NCBI GenBank assembly: GCA_035761045.1
Contig: DASTRU010000292.1
Coordinates: 1-34,099 of the forward strand
Reading direction: 5' to 3'
DNA length: 34,099 nucleotides
Source of the DNA: DASTRU01 sp035761045
GTDB taxonomy: Bacteria > Pseudomonadota > Gammaproteobacteria > Burkholderiales > Burkholderiaceae_E
Position 1 is the stretch's first letter. Every line of letters starts with the position of its first letter. Below the pieces are notes generated by a model that was not told the origin of the DNA, did not search any database, and worked only from the letters and a program-made list of their open reading frames with translations. Made by a program: the position numbers and the translations under genes. Below are positions 26,001 to 32,713 of this stretch, piece after piece.

Positions 26001-26995
26001 AGTGTTATCGCGACACCAAGGTCGTCTTCACCGCCACGCGCGCCGAGCTGCATAAAGCCTGGAGCGAGGCGAGTTGGCGCATCGCGCGGCTGCGCGACAA
26101 CCCGGCCTGCGCCGACGCGGAGTACGCGCGCATCGACGCCGACGATCCCGGCTTGCACGAAGTTCTAAGTTTCGACCCGAACGACGACGTGGCCGCGCCA
26201 TACATCGCAACCGGCGCGCGACCCAAGGTTGCGATATTGCGCGAGCAAGGCTGCAACTCGCATCTCGAGACGGCGTATGTCATGCATGCATCGGGCTTCG
26301 AGGCCGTCGATGTCCATATGAGCGATCTGATCGCGGGCCGCTTCACATTGGAGAAAGTGCGTGGCGTGATCGCGGTCGGCGGATTTAGTTACGGCGATGT
26401 TCTTGGTGCTGGCGAGGGTTGGGCTAAAACCATTTTGTTTAGGCCGCAGCTCGCGCAGATGTTCGCCGAATTCTTCCAACGCACCGACACCTTCGCCTTA
26501 GGGATTTGCAATGGTTGCCAAATGATGAGCAACCTCGCGCCCATGATTCCCGGCGCGCAGGCGTGGCCCCGCTTTACGCGGAATAAGTCGGAGCAATTCG
26601 AGGCGCGGTTGGCGATGGTGGATATTCCCGAATCGCCATCGATCTTCTTTGCTGGCATGGCGGGTAGCCGTTTGCCAATCGCGGTGGCACATGGCGAAGG
26701 CTATGCCGACTTTAGTCGGCATGGTGATCAAGCGCAGGCGTTAGTGGCGATGCGCTTTGTTGATCATCAAGGCCAACCGACGCAAACGTATCCGTACAAC
26801 CCCAACGGTAGTCCGAACGGCATCGCCGCCGTCACGACCCCCGATGGACGATTTACCGTGCTCATGCCGCACGCCGAGCGCGTATTTCGCACGATTCAAC
26901 ATAGTTACGCGGCCGAGCGCTTCAAGCGCGACGCGATGCGTGAACCGAGCGGTTGGCGGCGCATGTTCGCCAACGCCCGGCGCTGGGTGGACTAA
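23006..26995 (+). CDS. purL: Phosphoribosylformylglycinamidine synthase, large single-chain form
   Basis: A 1329-residue FGAM synthase, step four of purine synthesis. It converts FGAR, glutamine and ATP to FGAM. In order there are a PurS-like N-terminal domain and linker, two AIR-synthetase-like repeats forming the ATP site (FMFAQANSEHCRHKIFNA, VETHNHPTAISPFPGASTGAGGE, IHDVGAGGLSNAFPE, VGKDSLSM) and a C-terminal class I glutaminase domain from about residue 1072 (REQGCNSHLE). Its nucleophile is Cys1168 in GICNGCQ and its histidine lies in AHGEGYA. E. coli PurL has 1295 residues, so this is full length. The start is ATG 23006 by family fit (MRLLPGPLALSEFRR); no ribosome site is obvious. It converges on aceK with 12 bp between stops. 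Confidence 0.96.
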   Translation: MRLLPGPLALSEFRRQRLLDQLQACCDGDLAEITAQYLHFVDGADGLTPEEHSRLDQLLRYGVPFEAAPEGAIAITVIPRLGTISPWASKATDIARNCGLALHRIERGVRYYLVPKTGFFGRKKISPEAIHAALPLLHDRMTETVVTDDFDFAQMFKELPPQPLEHVDVLGGGRAALEHANTEWGLALSDDEIDYLLAAFTQAGRNPSDVELFMFAQANSEHCRHKIFNASWTIDGQAQDMSLFAMIRNTHQAQPNGTVIAYEDNAAVMEGFAARKFLPDAATHAYALRDGTWHTLMKVETHNHPTAISPFPGASTGAGGEIRDEGATGRGAKPKAGLTGFTVSNLRLPDATRAWEQGIGAPSRIASPLRIMVDGPIGGAAFNNEFGRPNLLGYFRTFEQPVGERVYGYHKPIMIAGGLGNIDARLTHKRELQAGDLLIQLGGPGMRIGMGGGAASSMATGSNTADLDFDSVQRGNPEIQRRAQEVIDACWSLGEDNPILSIHDVGAGGLSNAFPEIAHGAGVGATFDLRKVPVEESGLSPREIWSNESQERYVLAIAPSSLERFEALCARERCPYAVVGTATSEQQLRVIDSHATAPESQAPVDMDMNVLLGKPPRMQRDVARMTPPTLAMDLAELDLQHVAFEVLRLPTVADKSFLITIGDRTVGGLTSRDQMVGPWQVPVADCAVTLMDYEGYAGEAMAMGERTPLAVLNAPASGRMAIGEAITNIAAAPIARIEDIKLSANWMAACGQPGEDAALFDTVRAVGMELCPALGISIPVGKDSLSMRTTWIDDDAPRQVMSPVSLIVSAFAPVSDVRTALTPQLRIEPDLRDTELVLIDLGAGRNRMGLSALAYVTRQVGTDVPDVDDPARLKAFFAAIQALNQAGSIIAYHDRSDGGLFATACEMAFAGRCGVSLNLDLLCLEGEHASEWGDAKNWSTQVAARRHELTLKALFNEELGAVIQIRRDERSKVMDILRAHQLGAISHIIGRPNTRNVIECYRDTKVVFTATRAELHKAWSEASWRIARLRDNPACADAEYARIDADDPGLHEVLSFDPNDDVAAPYIATGARPKVAILREQGCNSHLETAYVMHASGFEAVDVHMSDLIAGRFTLEKVRGVIAVGGFSYGDVLGAGEGWAKTILFRPQLAQMFAEFFQRTDTFALGICNGCQMMSNLAPMIPGAQAWPRFTRNKSEQFEARLAMVDIPESPSIFFAGMAGSRLPIAVAHGEGYADFSRHGDQAQALVAMRFVDHQGQPTQTYPYNPNGSPNGIAAVTTPDGRFTVLMPHAERVFRTIQHSYAAERFKRDAMREPSGWRRMFANARRWVD

Positions 26996-27007
26996 GGACT
27001 TTATTCG

Positions 27008-28780
27008 TTATCGCGCGACTTCGGCGGGCAAGGCCTCGGCCCGCCGGCGTACGTTAAAGCGCAGGCTTTGCGGGTAAGGAAACACGCTCACCACATGGCC
27101 TTTTTCAATGCGCTCTTTCAAACGCTGCCAAAACTCCGGGGTGAATAAGTCGGCGTGATGCTTAAGCATGATCGCGCGCACTCGCGGATCGCCCAACAAG
27201 AACGGCTTGAACTCCTCGGGAAACACGTCGTATCGCCCAACCGAGTACCACACCTCGCTCGCCATTGCTTCTTCTTCGGTGCGCGGCTCCGGCACCCGAC
27301 GGAAGTTGCACGTCGTCATGTACTCGATCTCGTCGTAGTCGTAAAACACCACGCGGCCTTGGCGCGAGACGCCAAAGTTTTTATAAAGCATGTCGCCCGG
27401 AAAAATATTCGCGGCGGCTAAGTCCTTAATCGCCTGTCCATACTCGATCAAGCAGCGCTCAAGCTCCACGTCGCTTGCCGACTGCATATAGAGATTAAGC
27501 GGCGTCATGTAACGCTCGATATAAAGATGACGCACGACCACGGTATCGGGCGTGACTTCAAGCATCGACGGCGCGAGCGCGAGCAATTCATCGATCAGCT
27601 CTTGCGAAAAGCGCGCGCGGGGAAACGCGACGTTGCTGTACTCCAAGTTGTCGGCCATGCGCCCCACGCGGTCGTGGCGTTTGACGAGTTGGTACTTTTG
27701 CATCACGCCTTCGCGGGTAATGTCCTTCGTCGCGCTAATGCGATCCTTGATCACCTTGAACACATAAGGAAACGAGGGCAGGCAAAACACCAGCATCACC
27801 AATCCCTTGATGCCCGGCGCGATCACGAATTGATCGGTCGAATGTTTGAGGTGGTGCAAGAAATCCCGATAGAACAACGTCTTGCCAAATTTTTGCAGGC
27901 CGACCATCGCATACAACTCGGCCTTGGGCTTATTAGGCATCACGCTGCGCAGGAATTGCACATAGCCCGCTGGCACTTCCATATCGACGAAGAAATAAGC
28001 GCGCGCGAATGAAAACAGGGTGAGGATTTGATCTCGCTCGAACAAAATCGTGTCGACCGAAAGCCGTCCTAAGTGTTCGTGCAACAGCGCGATCGCGAAT
28101 GGCCATTCTTGAAAGCCGTTGATGATCTTGCCGATCAAATAACAACCCTTATTGCGAAAGAACGGACCCGACAACACCTGCACTTGGTGATTCGGCATGC
28201 GTTTAACCGATGGCGGAAACACGGCTTCCGCTTCGGCGCATAGCGCGTCGAGATCGCGTTCCAAGTTCGCGAACGGCGCCATGAAGTCCGCGTCGAACAA
28301 AATCTCCCGAAACACATCGCGCAATTCATGCGGACTGGCGGGGTAATAACTGCGATACGCGGTCGGCTCTGAATCGAGATATTCGGTGGAAATCGTGGGT
28401 CGTACGAAGATGAATTCGTTGCGGTAATAGTCGCGATGCAAGATCTTGCAAATCACCGAATTAAAAAAACTTTCCGCGCATTCGGGCTGTTTATGGTCGA
28501 GCAATAAGTCGACGTATTCGAACTTGATTTGGCTCCACAGCTCGTTGTCTTGCGTGTCGGCGCGGAACTCGCGGTCTAGCCGTTCGACGGTTTCCAGCAC
28601 TCGTGTGTCGTAAAACGCGATCCGCTCGGACGCGGCGCGTTGCATCCCCAGCCAGTCGGCTTGCTCGAACCGTTGCTTGGCCTGTCGCGCCGTCTCTCTA
28701 AAGATGCGGTAGTGCTTATTAAAGCCCCACAAAATGACTTGAGCGATCGCCTTGGCCGTCGCGAGTTTTCCAGGTGTCAC
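27008..28780 (-). CDS. aceK: Isocitrate dehydrogenase kinase/phosphatase
   Basis: A 590-residue AceK. It phosphorylates and dephosphorylates isocitrate dehydrogenase on serine, controlling the split between the citric acid cycle and the glyoxylate shunt. The N-terminal regulatory domain is followed by the kinase domain with the ATP-binding stretch APGIKGLVMLVF and FPYVFKVIKD (about residues 317-340). The catalytic region is IFPGDMLYKNFGVSR and VVFYDYDEIEYM (about 455-485). The same site serves both activities. The length is family-typical (E. coli 578). The start is GTG 28780 with AGGAG five bases upstream. Neighbouring glyoxylate-shunt genes are not in the window, so it is not in an ace operon here. 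An intrinsic terminator separates it from the upstream isomerase gene. Confidence 0.96.
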   Translation of the reverse strand: MTPGKLATAKAIAQVILWGFNKHYRIFRETARQAKQRFEQADWLGMQRAASERIAFYDTRVLETVERLDREFRADTQDNELWSQIKFEYVDLLLDHKQPECAESFFNSVICKILHRDYYRNEFIFVRPTISTEYLDSEPTAYRSYYPASPHELRDVFREILFDADFMAPFANLERDLDALCAEAEAVFPPSVKRMPNHQVQVLSGPFFRNKGCYLIGKIINGFQEWPFAIALLHEHLGRLSVDTILFERDQILTLFSFARAYFFVDMEVPAGYVQFLRSVMPNKPKAELYAMVGLQKFGKTLFYRDFLHHLKHSTDQFVIAPGIKGLVMLVFCLPSFPYVFKVIKDRISATKDITREGVMQKYQLVKRHDRVGRMADNLEYSNVAFPRARFSQELIDELLALAPSMLEVTPDTVVVRHLYIERYMTPLNLYMQSASDVELERCLIEYGQAIKDLAAANIFPGDMLYKNFGVSRQGRVVFYDYDEIEYMTTCNFRRVPEPRTEEEAMASEVWYSVGRYDVFPEEFKPFLLGDPRVRAIMLKHHADLFTPEFWQRLKERIEKGHVVSVFPYPQSLRFNVRRRAEALPAEVAR

Positions 28781-28796
28781 GCCAACTCCTAAAGAA

Positions 28797-28828
28797 AAAG
28801 GCGCCTTCGGTTTCCCGACGGCGCCTTT
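28797..28828 (-). terminator. Intrinsic terminator of the parvulin isomerase transcript
   Basis: Read on the minus strand, AAAGGCGCC and GGCGCCTTT pair perfectly (9 bp; arms at 28820-28828 and 28797-28805) around a 14-base loop. The stem is followed directly by TTTTTCTTT-like sequence. It lies 36 bp after the isomerase stop and just before the aceK ribosome site, so aceK probably needs its own promoter or read-through. Confidence 0.85.
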
Positions 28829-28864
28829 GCATGCTAACGCGATGACTGGCGAGTGGCGTATTGC

Positions 28865-29638
28865 TTATTGCACCTTGGCGGCTTCGCGTAGTTGCTTTTG
28901 ATAGGCCGCGAGTTTTTTCTGCTGAATCATCTCGGTGATTTGCTGCTTGACCTGATCAAGCGGCGGAATCTGCGCTTGACGCGTGTCGTCCAAGCGAATC
29001 ACGTGGTAACCAAATTGCGTCTTCACCGGCGTGTCGGTGGTTTGACCCTTTTGCAGCTTGGTCAGCGCTTGGCTGAATTCAGGCACGTAATTCGTCGCGG
29101 GCGCCCAGTCCAAGTCGCCGCCGTTCGCGGCCGAGCCCGGGTCCTTCGATTGTTTGGCGAGTTCCTCGAACTTCGCGCCGCCCTTGAGCTTGGCGATGAT
29201 CGCCTTCGCGTCTTCTTCCTTATCGACCAGGATATGACGCGCGCGGTATTCGGTGCCCGAAGCGCGCGCTTTGGCCGCGTCGTACTCTTTTTGGATATCG
29301 GCGTCGCTAATCGGATTCTTCTTCAAATACTCCTGCGCGAGCGCCGAGGCGAGGATACGAGTACGCGCGTTATCCAACGCGGCCTTCACGTCGCTACGCG
29401 CGCTTACCTTTTGACGATCGGCTTCTTGCAGCAGCACTTCGCGCATGATCAAGTCCTCGCGAATTTGGTTGCGCAGCTCGGGCGACTCGGCCTGGCCTTG
29501 CTTCTTAAGCTCGGCCACGATCTCGTCCACCTTGGAGGACGGAATGGCTTTACCGTTAACGACGGCGGCGTTTTGCGCGAAGGCGGTGCTGGCGGCGGCC
29601 AAGGCGAGTGAAGCGGCCAAGGTTTTGATTCGGGTCAT
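28865..29638 (-). CDS. Periplasmic parvulin-type peptidyl-prolyl isomerase
   Basis: A 257-residue exported foldase of the PpiC/SurA/PrsA group. The signal peptide is MTRIKTLAASLALAAASTAFA. An N-terminal SurA-like helical region (NGKAIPSSKVDEIV to about residue 125) precedes one parvulin domain (YRARHILVDKEEDAKAII, GGDLDWAPATNYVPEFSQAL, TQFGYHVIRLDD). The C-terminus is a helical EMIQQKKLAAYQKQL tail. ATG 29638 has GAGG six bases upstream; ATG 29644 and a longer frame to 29668 are less supported. It follows yciB and bolA on the same strand, the usual betaproteobacterial order, with a 122-bp gap that may hold a promoter I could not pin down. It should help fold outer-membrane or periplasmic proteins. 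Confidence 0.92.
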   Translation of the reverse strand: MTRIKTLAASLALAAASTAFAQNAAVVNGKAIPSSKVDEIVAELKKQGQAESPELRNQIREDLIMREVLLQEADRQKVSARSDVKAALDNARTRILASALAQEYLKKNPISDADIQKEYDAAKARASGTEYRARHILVDKEEDAKAIIAKLKGGAKFEELAKQSKDPGSAANGGDLDWAPATNYVPEFSQALTKLQKGQTTDTPVKTQFGYHVIRLDDTRQAQIPPLDQVKQQITEMIQQKKLAAYQKQLREAAKVQ

Positions 29639-29760
29639 GGACATCCTCGATAAATGTGCCCAATGCACGGGCAGATAAACGAAACTGGAGGTGGACGGGA
29701 TTAAACGTTAAGACAACCGACGCTATCGTACGAATATGTGACTAAGTACGTTTCAACGAA

Positions 29761-30051
29761 TTAAGCGTCGGTATTAGGCGGCGGACCGGATTCATTAGGA
29801 GCCCGCGCGTCGATGGCAAGTGCATGAATCTCACGTTGCATCAATGGGTGCAGGGCATCATACACGAGGCGATGACGCATCACGCGTGGCTTTCCGGCGA
29901 AGTCAGGCGAGACGATTTGTAAACGGTAATGTCCTCCGCCGCCCTTGGCGCCTTCGTGGCCCGCGTGCAATGCCGAGTCATCCTCGATGCGAAACGACTG
30001 CACGCGAAGCGCGGCGCGCAACGCATGTTCGATGCGTTCAACGATGTTCAT
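29761..30051 (-). CDS. bolA: BolA family protein
   Basis: A 96-residue BolA-family protein, a class that works with monothiol glutaredoxins in iron-sulfur handling and, in enterics, influences cell shape under stress. The N-terminal helix IVERIEHALRAAL is followed by FRIEDDSALHAGHEG, which contains the family histidine region. The helix-turn-helix-like FAGKPRVMRHRLVYDALHPLMQREIHALAIDA comes next. Its start overlaps the 3' end of yciB by 14 bp, so the two are translated from one message. Confidence 0.93.
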   Translation of the reverse strand: MNIVERIEHALRAALRVQSFRIEDDSALHAGHEGAKGGGGHYRLQIVSPDFAGKPRVMRHRLVYDALHPLMQREIHALAIDARAPNESGPPPNTDA

Positions 30052-30679
30052 CGGCCAATCCTTGCGCCTCGCGCATATGACGCGATAACAGCAGTCCTTG
30101 CGCGAGCACGAACAGCAACGTAAGTCCTAAGAAACCGAAGAGCTTGAACGACACCCACGTTTCAGTCGGAAATCGATACGCGACGAACAAGTTGAGCACG
30201 CCCATCACGCCAAAGAACATCATCCACGCCACGTTGAGTCGCCCCCATATCGCATCGGGTAGTTGAATCTGCGACTGCATCATGCCGCGGATAAGGTTGC
30301 GGCCAAACACGAGGCGGCCGATCAACAGCGCTAACGCGAAGGCCCAATACAGCACCGTTGGCTTCCACTTGATAAAGGTTTCGTCATGGAACCAAATCGT
30401 CGCGCCGCCAAAGACCACGATGATGGCAAGACTGATCCACAACATGCGCTCGACTCGCCCATGCCTAACCCATTGCCAAACGACTTGTGCGATCGACGCG
30501 AGGATCGCGACCAAGGTCGCCCACAAGATGGGTGCTTGCGCGGCGGTGACCACGCCGCCCGATACCGCGGCTCCAAACCATTGCGTGGCCGCATGAGCCG
30601 CAACATCGGGATACGCGCCACCGAGTTTGAACACAATAAAAAACAACAACACCGGAAGTAAGTCGGCGATGAGCTTCAT
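30038..30679 (-). CDS. yciB: Inner-membrane-spanning protein YciB (septation protein A family)
   Basis: A 213-residue polytopic membrane protein of the YciB/IspZ family with about five or six spans. It starts with the characteristic MKLIADLLPVLLFFIVFK and includes TLVAILASIAQVVWQW, KWKPTVLYWAFALALLIG, PDAIWGRLNVAWMMFFGVMG and VSFKLFGFLGLTLLFVLAQGL. In Shigella and E. coli the family affects cell division and envelope integrity; the exact role is unsettled. It leads a yciB-bolA unit, overlapping bolA by 14 bp. A candidate promoter lies 32 bp upstream of the ATG. Confidence 0.94.
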   Translation of the reverse strand: MKLIADLLPVLLFFIVFKLGGAYPDVAAHAATQWFGAAVSGGVVTAAQAPILWATLVAILASIAQVVWQWVRHGRVERMLWISLAIIVVFGGATIWFHDETFIKWKPTVLYWAFALALLIGRLVFGRNLIRGMMQSQIQLPDAIWGRLNVAWMMFFGVMGVLNLFVAYRFPTETWVSFKLFGFLGLTLLFVLAQGLLLSRHMREAQGLADEHR

Positions 30680-30710
30680 GCGAGCATTAAAAGTAAAAGC
30701 GATGCGATCG

Positions 30711-30739
30711 ATTCTAACGGCCCGAATCCGCGCGTTCAG
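30711..30739 (-). promoter_or_regulatory. Candidate sigma-70 promoter for yciB-bolA
   Basis: On the minus strand TAGAAT (30711-30716, five of six matches to the -10 consensus) follows CTGAAC (30734-30739) with exactly 17 bp between. The -35 match is weak (three of six) and overlaps the msrB stop codon. The gap is also richer in A and T toward the yciB start. Confidence 0.35.
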
Positions 30740-31131
30740 CGCGATTCAAAACGCAAGGCCGCCGAATTAATGCAATACCGCAAGCCCGTGGGCGGCGGGC
30801 CGTCTTCGAACACATGGCCTAAATGCGCGTCGCACACATTGCAAATGACTTCGGTGCGCACCATGCCGTGGCTGTAGTCGGTTTTCTCGCGCACCTTGGT
30901 GGGGTCCAACGCGCGAAAGTACGACGGCCACCCGCAACCCGAATCGAACTTCGTATCCGACTCGAACAAGGGCGTGCCGCAACACACGCAGGTGTAAATG
31001 CCATGCTCGTGATGGTTCCAATACTGACCGGTGAACGCGCGTTCGGTATGGGCCTTGCGCGTGACGAGGTAGGCCATCTCGTCAAGTTCGGCGCGCCACT
31101 CGGCGTCGCTTTTCATTACTTTTTCCGACAT
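30736..31131 (-). CDS. msrB: Peptide-methionine (R)-S-oxide reductase
   Basis: A 131-residue MsrB that reduces R-methionine sulfoxide in proteins. It has both zinc-binding pairs, CVCC near residue 46 and CNVC near 96, the substrate motif GCGWPSYF and the catalytic cysteine in RYCINSAALRF near the C-terminus. YLVTRKAHTERAFTG is the usual N-terminal signature. ATG 31131 has AAGGAGAA upstream at 31139-31146; the longer frame to 31386 lies antisense-free but overlaps selO and is not real. Only 13 bp separate it from the selO stop, so selO and msrB form an operon that pairs redox-linked functions. Confidence 0.95.
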   Translation of the reverse strand: MSEKVMKSDAEWRAELDEMAYLVTRKAHTERAFTGQYWNHHEHGIYTCVCCGTPLFESDTKFDSGCGWPSYFRALDPTKVREKTDYSHGMVRTEVICNVCDAHLGHVFEDGPPPTGLRYCINSAALRFESR

Positions 31132-31144
31132 TGATAGTTCTCCT

Positions 31145-32668
31145 TTAGGACGAGCAACTAACCTCCAACCCCGACGCCCAGTCCGGCGGCAACGCCGCGT
31201 AATGCGCGAACTCCGGTTGTTCGTCGTACGGGCGGCGCAAGCATTGCAAGAGCGATGCGATTTCGGAGTAGTCCTTATCGCGCGCCTTACGAATTGCATT
31301 CTCGGCAAGCCAGTTGCGCAAGACGTACTTAGGATTCGCGCGCAGCATGCGCGTTCGCCGTGCCGCTTCGTTTGATTGTTCGGCATTCAAACGGTCGCGC
31401 CAAGTGGCAAGCCAGGCATCGCACGCGGCGCGATCGATGAATAAGTCGCGTACGGCATCGTCTGAATGCGGCGCGGCTTGATTGGGCAGATGACTTAGTC
31501 CGCGGAAGAACAAGGTGTAGTCGGGCCGATGCGCTTGCAAAAACGCGAACGTGGACGTCATGAAGGCTTCGTCATTGGCATGCGTCGCGACGAGTCCGAG
31601 TTTCGCGCGTATGAGCGCGGCAAATGTCTCGTCATACGCCGGTGCGAATCCCTCTTCGATCGCGGCGCGCGCGACGTCTTCGTCGCCAATCAACGGCAAC
31701 AAGGCGCTGCCAAGCGCGTACAAATTCCAATGCGCGACCTCGGGCTGGCGCGCGTACGCATACCGGCCCGCGTGGTCCGAGTGATTGCAGATATGCGCGG
31801 CGTCAAACGCCTCCATGAACCCGAATGGTCCGTAGTCCAAGGTAAGCCCAAGAATCGACATGTTGTCGGTGTTCATGACGCCATGCATGAAGCCGACGGC
31901 CTGCCAATGCGCGATCAATACGCCCGTGCGTCGCGACACTTCGCGCAACAAGCTCGCGTACGGCGAGGAGTGATCGCGCGACTCCGGCATGAAGGTGTCG
32001 ATCACGTAATCCGCCAATTGCTTGAGTTCGGGCTTCGGTGCGTTTTCATTAACGCCTTGCGCGGCCCAATGTTCGAACGAACCAAACCGCACGAAGCTTG
32101 GCGACAATCGCGTCACGACGGCGGCGGTTTCGATGGTTTCGCGGCGCACGGGTAAGTCCGCGCCTACGATGCATAAGGCGCGCGTGGTCGGAATCCCCAA
32201 ACCCGCCATCGCCTCCGAACATAAGAACTCGCGGATCGACGAACGCAACACCGCGCGCCCATCGCCCATGCGCGAGTAAGGCGTGCGGCCCGCGCCCTTA
32301 AGCTGGATTTCCCAAGCGCCGTGCGGTCCTTGGACCTCGCCAAGCAAATGCGCACGCCCGTCGCCTAATTGGCCGGCCCAAACGCCAAACTGATGGCCCG
32401 AATAAACAGCGGCCAGCGGCGCGCCGCCCGGCAACGGCTGATTGCCAGCGAAGACGTCGACAAACTCTTGCAAGGCAAGTGCGTTGCCCTCAAGCCCGAG
32501 CAAATGAGCGGCGTCGTCACTCACCGCCACGAGGTAAGGCGAGGGCAGGCCCGCTGGCGTCAAGCGCGTGTAAAAAGTTTCGGGCAGCCGCGCGAAAGTA
32601 TTTGGCAGCGATGGTTGTTTAGACCATAACGGCGTTTGGACCGTATCGGTAATGTCGGTGGAAGTCAT
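31145..32668 (-). CDS. selO: SelO/YdiU family protein adenylyltransferase
   Basis: A 507-residue pseudokinase-fold protein of the SelO family. Bacterial members transfer AMP from ATP to proteins during oxidative stress. Hallmarks include YSGHQFGVWAGQLGDGRA, IQLKGAGRTPYSRMGDGRAV, RSSIREFLCSEAM, HGVMNTDNMSI followed by LDYGPFGF, and the C-terminal SCSS. There the cysteine occupies the place of selenocysteine in animal SelO and can form a regulatory disulfide. ATG 32668 and ATG 32674 are both possible starts; neither has a strong ribosome site. It follows glnD by about 45 bp and precedes msrB by 13 bp on the same strand. Confidence 0.95.
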   Translation of the reverse strand: MTSTDITDTVQTPLWSKQPSLPNTFARLPETFYTRLTPAGLPSPYLVAVSDDAAHLLGLEGNALALQEFVDVFAGNQPLPGGAPLAAVYSGHQFGVWAGQLGDGRAHLLGEVQGPHGAWEIQLKGAGRTPYSRMGDGRAVLRSSIREFLCSEAMAGLGIPTTRALCIVGADLPVRRETIETAAVVTRLSPSFVRFGSFEHWAAQGVNENAPKPELKQLADYVIDTFMPESRDHSSPYASLLREVSRRTGVLIAHWQAVGFMHGVMNTDNMSILGLTLDYGPFGFMEAFDAAHICNHSDHAGRYAYARQPEVAHWNLYALGSALLPLIGDEDVARAAIEEGFAPAYDETFAALIRAKLGLVATHANDEAFMTSTFAFLQAHRPDYTLFFRGLSHLPNQAAPHSDDAVRDLFIDRAACDAWLATWRDRLNAEQSNEAARRTRMLRANPKYVLRNWLAENAIRKARDKDYSEIASLLQCLRRPYDEQPEFAHYAALPPDWASGLEVSCSS

Positions 32669-32713
32669 GCGCATAGGAGCCCGAAACGGGCCAGTTGGTT
32701 CGCGCGACGGGCG

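Noticed and set aside
23069..26158. Several long minus-strand open frames (222-262 aa) opposite purL
   Set aside because: They lie antisense to an intact, motif-complete PurL and arise from the strong GC bias at third positions; no family features are visible.
28892..29611. 239-aa plus-strand frame opposite the parvulin isomerase gene
   Set aside because: Leucine-rich low-complexity translation typical of antisense reading; the isomerase is complete.
1849..29750. GTACTTAG/CTAAGTAC octamer seen in intergenic regions near 1849, 7356 and 29742
   Set aside because: The same word also occurs inside coding sequence (near 19029 and 31323), so it follows the general abundance of CTTAG/CTAAG words rather than marking a regulon.
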